Part shown: in pieces, positions 1 to 6,913 of the stretch
Layout of the letters: the number at the start of each line of letters is the position of its first letter
How positions within the stretch are numbered: the first letter of the stretch is position 1
Assembly (NCBI GenBank): GCA_013152135.1
Contig: JAADGX010000234.1
Span: 1-11,712 of the forward strand
Length of the DNA stretch: 11,712 nucleotides
Reading direction: 5' to 3'
Origin: Chlorobiota bacterium
GTDB taxonomy: Bacteria; Bacteroidota; Ignavibacteria; SZUA-365; JAADGX01
Notes under the pieces: generated by a model
Told to the model about the DNA's origin: nothing
The model's database searches: none
Seen by the model: only the letters and a program-made list of their open reading frames with translations
Translations under genes and position numbers: made by a program

Positions 1-79
1 TCCGGAATCGAACACTACTGTGGGAAAAACCAAAAAAGATGTACATTAATCCCTGTATTGTCCAACCTCGTCCGAGTCG

Positions 80-1771
80 ATGAAAAAACTGACGGTTCTT
101 TCGCTTCTCCCTCTCTTGGTGCTTTCCTGCTCCACGCCTTACACAATCACACCGGAAGTAACCACGTTCGAAGGACCTGACTCCACCTGCGCGAGCGAAA
201 ACCCCGAAGCGCTTATCACGCTCGACACAACCTGTTTGCCTGGAACTGCATGCTACACTCTCCGGCGAATCGATAACGGAATGAATTCCCCTGCGGATGA
301 CTTCGCGCCCGCGTTTGCAATTCTTCCCGGCAAAGAGAAAGGCTATGTCATCTTCACTTCCAGTCGGTCCTTGCAACAAGGTGGCACGACCGGGCAACAG
401 AACCTGTGGTATTCACACGTGCTTTCCCGGAACACCAGGCTTCCGCAACCACTTACTCGCGAAACCAGCCCCGCGCACATCGGCAGTCCCTCACTGACAC
501 CCGACGGGCGCGAATTTTACTTCGCCGCCAAAAAGTACCGCGATACCCGCGGAGACGCCGATATATTCAAAGCTGAACTTCTGGCGCAGGGCGACCAGCT
601 CGTCCTCAACAATATAGAAAATGTCCGGGCAATCAACAGCGACGGTTTTGATTCTCATCCATCCATCTCATCAGATGGCGCCAGGCTGTACTTCACCAGT
701 GATCGCCCTGGAGGCGTGGGCCAGTTGGATATCTGGTACTCCGAACGGCAACCTGATGGTTCGTGGGGAACACCGAGAAATCTTGGCGCCCCAGTCAATA
801 CCTCGTGCAACGAGGTCACGCCTTTTATCTGCGGCGATGGTAAGACCTTGTACTTTTCTTCAGATGGTTTTACAGGCGCTGGCGGCTATGACATCTTTGT
901 TTCGGAACGAACGGCCGGTTCATGGTCGCAGCCGGAAAACGTGGGGCGGCCTGTAAACACCCGTTACGACGAGCTGTTCCCCGTTACGCCACCCACGAAG
1001 CGCGCGGACTCGATCATGTACTTCGCATCGAACCGCCCCGGCTCGATGAATCTCGATCTTTACAGCATCACGCCGAATCCATCTCCTCCCAGTATGGTCA
1101 TCCTTCGTGGAATCGTGAGGAACGCCGTGACAAATGATCCCATTCCCGGAGCATCACTGTTTTGGAAAGAACGAAGCACGGGAACGCTTGTCGCGCGTGT
1201 GCGCACGGGCGCCGATGGATCGTATTACGTCACGCTGACCAAGGGTGAGGAGTACGACGTCGGTGCCCAGGCAGAAAAGTACTTCTTCGATACGTTCCAT
1301 CTCTCCACACCTTTGATACCGGGCGTGAGGGAAATCCGGCAGGATTTCACCCTGGCAGAGACGCTGTCGCTTCGTATCAACTTTCCCTTCAATGAAGCGG
1401 AAAATCCATACCCGTATATTCTCGACGACAAGGGTGCTCCAAGTCAAATGACATGGCGGGAAGCGCTCGAGTTCGTTGCCCTGAACCTCTCGTCATGGAT
1501 TGATCGCCTCGACTACGTCGTCCTGACAGGTCACACCGATTTAACCGGTCCGGAGGATTACAACCTCACCCTCAGCCGGAAACGCGCAAACTTCGTCAAA
1601 CGCCACCTCGTCAATGATTTCGGTATTCCATCCGGGAAGATCCGGGTTGTCGCCAAGGGTGAATCCGAGCCCCTGCCCCGTATGCAAGGCGAACCTGATT
1701 CGCTGTACGACGCGCGACTGCGACGGGTGGTCCTGGCCAAGGTCCTGCGAAAAACGGGAGACGAACAATGA
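80..1771 (+). CDS. PorE-like OmpA-family lipoprotein (PD40 propeller, regulatory-like domain, OmpA C-terminus)
   Basis: Predicted outer-membrane lipoprotein of 563 aa that probably anchors an envelope complex to peptidoglycan. Seen: a signal peptide with lipobox VLSC (Cys17); about four PD40/WD40-like propeller blades between residues 136 and 330, each with an (S/T)xDGxxLYF(T/S)S core (for example around 193-223 and 246-277); a carboxypeptidase-regulatory-like beta-sandwich at about 340-425; and an OmpA C-terminal peptidoglycan-binding domain at about 430-555, with GHTD at 484-487 and the following SxxRA helix at 499-503. This order matches PorE (PG1058) of the type IX secretion system, but the N-terminal TPR region of PorE is absent. 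The same architecture also occurs in proteins outside T9SS, so the PorE role is inference. No good SD precedes the ATG. The stop overlaps the next start (ATGA), which indicates an operon and coupled translation. Confidence 0.9.
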   Translation: MKKLTVLSLLPLLVLSCSTPYTITPEVTTFEGPDSTCASENPEALITLDTTCLPGTACYTLRRIDNGMNSPADDFAPAFAILPGKEKGYVIFTSSRSLQQGGTTGQQNLWYSHVLSRNTRLPQPLTRETSPAHIGSPSLTPDGREFYFAAKKYRDTRGDADIFKAELLAQGDQLVLNNIENVRAINSDGFDSHPSISSDGARLYFTSDRPGGVGQLDIWYSERQPDGSWGTPRNLGAPVNTSCNEVTPFICGDGKTLYFSSDGFTGAGGYDIFVSERTAGSWSQPENVGRPVNTRYDELFPVTPPTKRADSIMYFASNRPGSMNLDLYSITPNPSPPSMVILRGIVRNAVTNDPIPGASLFWKERSTGTLVARVRTGADGSYYVTLTKGEEYDVGAQAEKYFFDTFHLSTPLIPGVREIRQDFTLAETLSLRINFPFNEAENPYPYILDDKGAPSQMTWREALEFVALNLSSWIDRLDYVVLTGHTDLTGPEDYNLTLSRKRANFVKRHLVNDFGIPSGKIRVVAKGESEPLPRMQGEPDSLYDARLRRVVLAKVLRKTGDEQ

Positions 1772-3156
1772 AGCATCCGGTTGTCGCGATGTATCTAGCC
1801 AGCATCATCATCGCCTCCTCGGGATGCGGGTTCTCCCCTTCCCTCCTGACCACGCGCACGGAAACGGAAACACATCACGTATCGCGCATCATCGACGAAG
1901 ACGTCAAAATCGAAGATACCGGCGAGGATTACGGGGTGATGCTTCCGCAACGCAAACGCATGGTCCTCACACGGCAGAGAATCCGCTACGATTCAACGTG
2001 CTATTTTTACTTCCCTCGTTTAGCGCGCTGGGGATTGGTGGAGATGGCCGGCATCATCAGCACCGAATCTTCGAGCAGGGCAAACAACATGGGTCTGGGA
2101 CTGCTTGGCATTTACAACTGGTTCACTCATTTCAACAGAAAGGAAACCGACATTTTCAATGGATATTACGGCCGGGTCGGGATGCTGGAATGGCGCGTGC
2201 CATTCCTGGGCAGAAACTGGACCTTCGGCACTGCCCTGTTCGAAGGACTCGCGGCAGACTCGAGAAGTGGTCACTACATGTTCGGAATTTTACCCTTCAC
2301 CCTCCGCTACCGGTACCCTCTTCTCAACTACCCCACACCACTGACAATCGAACCTTTCGTCAATATCGGGTACTTTCCAAATACGTATCTGAACATGGGC
2401 GGAAAACTCCACTTCGGTTCCGTCGGGGGCATGAACCTGTTTGCGCACCTCGGATTCGCCATTGCGGGATCCTCGATCAACAATGACGGAGACCTGGCGA
2501 ACAACTATAGTTTCGGTTACGCGGGGTTGGGTATCTCCGTTCTCGATTTCCACTATTCGGAAGATGAAATGGACACGGAGTGGAAGTATCACGAGCCCTT
2601 CGCGCGCCGGGTGGGATTTCTGCACTTAACCTTTCTCCAATCAAGTATCGGAAGCGAGACGTCGCTCAGGTTTTTCGGTCTGAATTGGGACGGGATTATT
2701 GTTCAGGCAGGTACCGTCGCTTTCCCGGCGGATTTCATCATGAAGAATTTTACGCTGGGAACATCGATCGCCAACGTCGTGTTCCTGGGAAACTCAACGA
2801 ACATCCCGATGGTCGGAGCCTCGATCCTCCCGTTGCGAGCAACACTCATGTATCAACTCGCTCCAAAAGTTCTGGTTGAACCATTCTTTGAAGTAAACTA
2901 CTACCCATCCAACTTCGCACACCTTGGCGCACGAATAAACCTGGGAGACATCGGAGGCGTCAATCTCGGTTTCCAGGTCGGTGGAGTGTACGGAAACACG
3001 GGCGAGCTGAGCTCCCAGTTTGTCAACAACTATACGTACGACGTGAAGGGATTATACTTCGGAATGTCGCTGGGCCTGATGGACTTCTATTCATCCCCCG
3101 TGGTGGATTATTACCGGAGCCTGCCGTCCTGCGTAACACCGTTCGGGGAATACTGA
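1768..3156 (+). CDS. Unrecognised beta-rich envelope protein with internal duplication
   Basis: A 462-aa protein that I do not recognise by family. Seen: an N-terminal hydrophobic segment (residues 4-19) ending in SSGC (Cys20), which could be a weak lipobox (Ser instead of Leu at -3) or an ordinary signal peptide. The rest is rich in Gly and aromatic residues with alternating hydrophobic patterns, as in outer-membrane beta-barrels. Two segments, about 150-264 and 327-442, are clearly homologous: NWTFGT/NFTLGT, IEPFVNIGYFP/VEPFFEVNYYP, GSVGGMNL/GDIGGVNL, NNYSFGYAGLGIS/NNYTYDVKGLYFGMS, LDFHYS/MDFYSS. It starts inside the preceding gene's stop codon (ATGA), so it probably forms a unit with the OmpA/PD40 lipoprotein at the outer membrane. 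A partner of that lipoprotein, or a PorP/SprF-like barrel, is possible but not shown by any motif. Confidence 0.8.
   Translation: MKHPVVAMYLASIIIASSGCGFSPSLLTTRTETETHHVSRIIDEDVKIEDTGEDYGVMLPQRKRMVLTRQRIRYDSTCYFYFPRLARWGLVEMAGIISTESSSRANNMGLGLLGIYNWFTHFNRKETDIFNGYYGRVGMLEWRVPFLGRNWTFGTALFEGLAADSRSGHYMFGILPFTLRYRYPLLNYPTPLTIEPFVNIGYFPNTYLNMGGKLHFGSVGGMNLFAHLGFAIAGSSINNDGDLANNYSFGYAGLGISVLDFHYSEDEMDTEWKYHEPFARRVGFLHLTFLQSSIGSETSLRFFGLNWDGIIVQAGTVAFPADFIMKNFTLGTSIANVVFLGNSTNIPMVGASILPLRATLMYQLAPKVLVEPFFEVNYYPSNFAHLGARINLGDIGGVNLGFQVGGVYGNTGELSSQFVNNYTYDVKGLYFGMSLGLMDFYSSPVVDYYRSLPSCVTPFGEY
2215..3093 (+). repeat. Internal protein duplication (two units of about 115 codons)
   Basis: Unit 1 spans about 2215-2559 and unit 2 about 2746-3093, separated by about 62 codons. 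They align at protein level from NWTFGT/NFTLGT to LDFHYS/MDFYSS, with conserved EPF, Y(F/Y)P, G(S/D)(V/I)GG(M/V)NL and NNY blocks. DNA similarity is low, so the duplication is old. It suggests two equivalent half-barrels or two tandem sheets. Confidence 0.75.
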
Positions 3157-3158
3157 TG

Positions 3159-5570
3159 TTACATGGCGATGACATTCGCCCCCTCGATTTCAGCCAGGTA
3201 ATCGTGACAGGTTAAATAAATCACCTGGTGCCGTTCGGAAAACTCGCTCAATAATTCCAGCGCGTCACTTCGCCTTTCCTCGTCGAAATGCACCAGTGCA
3301 TCATCCAGGATGACCGTGTGCGGTTCATCTACAGATAAATAATCAGCGACGGCAAGGCGCAACGCAAGGGCCAGTTGCCCCCGGGCGCCAGTGCTGAGGT
3401 CGCTTGTACTTGGAACGGCGACGTCACCAGACTGCATGGCTTTGATTGAAAGGTTTCGTTCAAGCTTCACATCGTGATACCGGTCTCGCGTCAAGCGCGA
3501 AAGCAATTGTTCCAGCCGCTCCTCAACCGGCTCCGTGAAACGTTCCAGCACGTGTGCCTCCGCGTGACCGATAGTTTCCCGCACAAGAACATACGCATCG
3601 AGTTCGCGCCGCATGCGCTCATATTCATCACGGCGCTCTTCGCATTCTTCCCGCAGAAGCTCGACCTCGTCTTGACCGACATAGGCGCCTTCCAACCTGC
3701 CCCGGATTCTCATTCCTTCTTCTTTCAAACTCTGCAAACGGTTTCGCATCTCCACCAGATCTTTCCTGCGCCGGAACATCTCTTCTTCACTGAAATTAAC
3801 AGGCTCCAATGCCTCCAGGGCGGCCCTGGTCTCTGCGGCAGTCGCGGCAAGCGCCGTCTGCCGGCTTTCCCGATCCTCCGTCCTTCCCCATTTTTCTTCA
3901 AACGCGTGAATATTCCTCTCGAGTTCTTTGATCTTTTCTTCGATCCTCACCGCCTCGAGTTCCACTTCGCGGCAACGTTTTTGCAAGCCGTCAACGTCCA
4001 GGTCGGCCGGTGATTCCGGTTTCTCTTCTTCGTCTCGTCGTTGGCGGACACGAATGGATTCCTCCAACTCTTCAAGGCTGTGATCCCGCAGCAACGTACG
4101 CATTTCCGCTTCCAACCGTTTTCGCTCTTCCTCCAGTGCCTGCCGTTGGTCAAAGTGCTTAACAATCTCGTCAAGGGATGCCGCTTTGTATTGTTCGAGT
4201 AATTCCGCAAAAGACTTCCGTGCTTCCCGGAGCTGCCGCGACAATGCCTTCGCGTCGGAGACGCCGGAACGAACCGAGAGAGTCAGTACCTCAGGGAATT
4301 CCATCCGCAGGGATTCATTGATCCCAAGGTTTCGTTCCTCGCCCGTCATCAATTCCCATTTCTCCGGCTCGCTGTCCCTGACAACCGAACCACTCAAAGC
4401 ACGATGAGCACGGACGGAAATTTTCACCTGTGATGCTTCGAGGCGGTTCCGCGCTCTTTCAATCTTGTCGCGCAATGCTCTCGCTTTATTCACTACCTGT
4501 TTGGAAACCGGGGGAAGAGACGCCTCGCGATTTCCAATTTCCTTCATCTGTTCCTCAAGCGCCCGTATTTCCTTCCTGAGCTTCAGGTTCGCTTCCAGCT
4601 TGTCAGCGTTTTCTTTCCAACGCCTGGTACGTTCCGCGCGCTCGATATCTTTTGTCAACTGCTCCTTTTCCTTCAGCAGAACCCGATGTTGTTTTTGTAA
4701 ATCATCGTAGCTGGTTTTCAACTTTTCATAGTCACGAACCGCCGCAAGGAAATCTTCCAATTCCCGGCGTGCTTTTTCCTGGTTCGCTTTGGCTTTCGTC
4801 CAGGTCTCAGCCTGCTCCAGCACCTGCTCTTCCCGTTCGACCGCGGCGGCAAGTTCACCGATTTCCTTGTCGAGACGAACAAGTTCATTCCTGTCATCCC
4901 TGCTTACCCGGAACAGTTGTTCCTTCTCTTTCAATCGCCGCTCGCATTCCTTCCAGGCATCGTATTTCCGACGAACCTCACCGGGGTGTTTGAATACCCT
5001 CGAAACATCGATCCCCTTTTTCAGATCATCGATCTCTTTCTGCAACCGTTTCTTAATTGCGTCCAGGTCGCCGTCCAGGCCCAGCAGTATTTGCTGCATG
5101 CTTTTCCGTACCGCCGAAGCTTCGGCGATTGCCTGCATCGTCGATTCCAACTCGCCCTGCCTGATCCAGAATGAACGCTGCAATGATTCACCGTCCTTGT
5201 CGAACACGGGGATCAGCTTTGACAGATGTTCCACGATCACGTCCTTGTTCGATGTGTCCAGGCGCAGACCGGGGCATTGCAAGCGCGCGGTCTTCGCGCC
5301 GAGAAACGTCTTTTCCAGGATGTACGTTTCTCCGCGCGCAATAAATTCAATCCGGACATAGGGGTCCGCCATTGTTCCCCACGGACGCCACCGCCCGATG
5401 TCCCGCGCGGAAGAATCCGCGTTGCGGAACAACACCGCGAGAAGCGCTTCCAGGATGGTTGACTTGCCGGTTTCGTTCGGTCCGGCAACGATGTTCATTC
5501 CCGGTTTGAATGTGAAGACACGATCGTCTATGGCGCGAAAATTCCGAATATGCAGCGAGGTGAAAATCAT
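3159..5570 (-). CDS. SMC-like ATPase, SbcC/Rad50/YhaN type, without zinc hook
   Basis: ATPase subunit of a putative DNA end-processing complex with the upstream nuclease. Seen (803 aa from the ATG at 5570): Walker A GPNETGKST at 30-38; a first head lobe to about 190; coiled-coil arms at about 190-385 and 445-690, rich in Glu, Lys and Arg; ABC signature LSTGARGQ at 725-732; Walker B VILDD at 753-757; and a switch histidine in TCHDY at about 789. No CxxC occurs anywhere, so the Rad50/SbcC zinc hook is missing. At the apex (about 385-440) lies a non-coiled, probably beta-rich insert of the kind seen in YhaN-like ATPases. The length is below typical SbcC (about 1000 aa). A TTG at 5579 would overlap the nuclease stop (TTGA) and add three residues. 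I prefer the ATG because the protein then begins MIFTSLHIRNF, typical of the family; neither start has a clear SD. Confidence 0.9.
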   Translation of the reverse strand: MIFTSLHIRNFRAIDDRVFTFKPGMNIVAGPNETGKSTILEALLAVLFRNADSSARDIGRWRPWGTMADPYVRIEFIARGETYILEKTFLGAKTARLQCPGLRLDTSNKDVIVEHLSKLIPVFDKDGESLQRSFWIRQGELESTMQAIAEASAVRKSMQQILLGLDGDLDAIKKRLQKEIDDLKKGIDVSRVFKHPGEVRRKYDAWKECERRLKEKEQLFRVSRDDRNELVRLDKEIGELAAAVEREEQVLEQAETWTKAKANQEKARRELEDFLAAVRDYEKLKTSYDDLQKQHRVLLKEKEQLTKDIERAERTRRWKENADKLEANLKLRKEIRALEEQMKEIGNREASLPPVSKQVVNKARALRDKIERARNRLEASQVKISVRAHRALSGSVVRDSEPEKWELMTGEERNLGINESLRMEFPEVLTLSVRSGVSDAKALSRQLREARKSFAELLEQYKAASLDEIVKHFDQRQALEEERKRLEAEMRTLLRDHSLEELEESIRVRQRRDEEEKPESPADLDVDGLQKRCREVELEAVRIEEKIKELERNIHAFEEKWGRTEDRESRQTALAATAAETRAALEALEPVNFSEEEMFRRRKDLVEMRNRLQSLKEEGMRIRGRLEGAYVGQDEVELLREECEERRDEYERMRRELDAYVLVRETIGHAEAHVLERFTEPVEERLEQLLSRLTRDRYHDVKLERNLSIKAMQSGDVAVPSTSDLSTGARGQLALALRLAVADYLSVDEPHTVILDDALVHFDEERRSDALELLSEFSERHQVIYLTCHDYLAEIEGANVIAM

Positions 5571-5575
5571 GTTAC

Positions 5576-6673
5576 TCAAGCTTTGAAAAACCGGTAGGCA
5601 AGATCGAGTGCGCGGGAGCGCAGGCGGGGATCGATATCTTCACGCTTTTCCAGCAACCGGAACGTCACCGAAGCAATCCCCCCCGGAGCAAATTGCGCGA
5701 AGTCTTCTTCACCCGGACTGACCAGCATTCCGCTGTCGTCAATCCGAATAAAAGCAAAACGCGACTGCTCCTTTTCAATCACTTCGTCTATCGCTTCCTG
5801 CGCGGAAAGGCTTGCCACTCCCTGGAGGCGAATACGGACGAGAGTAGTGTCGGGTGATTCCAACGATGCAAGTTTCCGGGCAAGATCCGCAGCGCTGGCT
5901 TCACCAGTAATTTTTACATCAATGTCGAGAAACCTGTAACGGGAAACCGGTATCTTTTCCACTTTACGCCCGTCCGAACTCAATTCGACAAGGAGCACGT
6001 TGCCGCTGTCTCGTTCGCCAAAACCCGTTGGCTCGGGCGTCCCGGAATAGTAAAACGTTTCGTGCGGACGCTGATCAGGGTCCGGAAATGTGGAATGCCA
6101 GTGCCCGAGGGCTACGTAATCCACACCCAGGCCCTCCAATTCATCCGTGCTCATGGGATAATCGTTTTCCTGAAGCCTTGGTCCCCCTGTCCAGGAACCA
6201 TGCGCAACGACCACGTGAAATCTTGTCGCGGTATCTTTCCTGATCCACGCTACAGGTGAAACATCGGAACGACTTTCCGGGCATGAGCACGGGTACAACG
6301 TCGTGTCGAATGATTCAAGCAAACGAGGCGCACGCTCCAGCAAGACTTCCACATGGTTGCCGGGATTGAATTCATTACCGCGATAAACGCTTTCCGCCCC
6401 AGCGTGATCGTGGTTACCGGCGATGATGTAAACCGGCACAGGGGAATGTTGCAATACCGATGCGGTGCGACGAACAAGCTCTCGGGAGATGTCATTACCT
6501 TCGAAAAGATCGCCCGCAATAATGACGAAATCGGCCTCACGCTCGCGTGCCGTATCGAGGACGCGTTCCAGAGCCTGGACACGCACATCGCGCAAAGCGG
6601 AAGCCATGGTTCCCGAGCCTGAAGCCGTCATCCCGATTTGTAGGTCAGCCGTATGAATGAATCGAATGGACAT
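5576..6673 (-). CDS. SbcD/Mre11/YhaO-like DNA repair exonuclease (metallophosphoesterase)
   Basis: Calcineurin-like metallophosphoesterase of 365 aa, the likely nuclease subunit paired with the ATPase downstream. Metal-binding motifs seen in order: DLQ at 10-12, GDLF at 54-57, GNHD at 86-89, AHG at 157-159 and GHWH at 190-193, followed by a YYSGTPEPTGFGE segment (208-220) typical of this nuclease family. The C-terminal about 120 residues would be the capping/ATPase-binding region. The usual DxH of SbcD/Mre11 is DxQ here. As I recall, a subgroup of bacterial 'DNA repair exonucleases' has DWQLG at this position, so this is a variant, not obvious inactivation. The ATG at 6673 follows a GGGTGAG stretch that is only a weak SD; an in-frame TAG lies upstream, at about 6704-6706. 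Substrate strand and polarity cannot be read from sequence. Confidence 0.92.
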   Translation of the reverse strand: MSIRFIHTADLQIGMTASGSGTMASALRDVRVQALERVLDTAREREADFVIIAGDLFEGNDISRELVRRTASVLQHSPVPVYIIAGNHDHAGAESVYRGNEFNPGNHVEVLLERAPRLLESFDTTLYPCSCPESRSDVSPVAWIRKDTATRFHVVVAHGSWTGGPRLQENDYPMSTDELEGLGVDYVALGHWHSTFPDPDQRPHETFYYSGTPEPTGFGERDSGNVLLVELSSDGRKVEKIPVSRYRFLDIDVKITGEASAADLARKLASLESPDTTLVRIRLQGVASLSAQEAIDEVIEKEQSRFAFIRIDDSGMLVSPGEEDFAQFAPGGIASVTFRLLEKREDIDPRLRSRALDLAYRFFKA

Positions 6674-6913
6674 CTCACCCTTGTATTTGAAATCGGGTAT
6701 AAACTATGAGAAAAAAGTTAAAAATAGAATTGAGTTTGTAAGATATGGGTTCTCCATCGGTATCCTTCCGCCTGTATTTCGCGTGCAGAACATGGAGGCC
6801 GGGAACGGGATATGTTTGCAGAGGGCGGGCAAAAGTCCGGATACTAGTGAATGCCGCACTCCATAGATAAGCACATCAATAAGTAAGAATGGTTCCGAAT
6901 GTACGAAACGCGG
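6674..6913. other. Intergenic region upstream of the nuclease gene
   Basis: This 240-bp gap separates the T9SS cargo stop from the nuclease start. An AT-rich stretch at about 6690-6740 could hold the repair-operon promoter: on the minus strand TATACC (6696-6701) lies 17 bp from TTTTTA (6719-6724). Both are poor matches, so this is only a candidate. I found no convincing intrinsic terminator for the T9SS gene here and no coding signal. Confidence 0.3.

Noticed and set aside
1614..2486. A 290-codon plus-strand frame spanning the junction of the first two genes
   Set aside because: It overlaps two well-supported genes in another frame and its translation is rich in His, Arg and Pro with no domain, as expected of a shadow frame.
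4350..4650. Rad50 zinc hook (CxxC) searched for in the centre of the coiled coil
   Set aside because: All cysteines in the protein are isolated and none form CxxC, so no hook is annotated.
4789..5361. A 190-codon plus-strand frame inside the SMC-like ATPase gene
   Set aside because: Ser/Arg/Phe-rich antisense reading of coiled-coil codons; the minus-strand gene is certain from its motifs.
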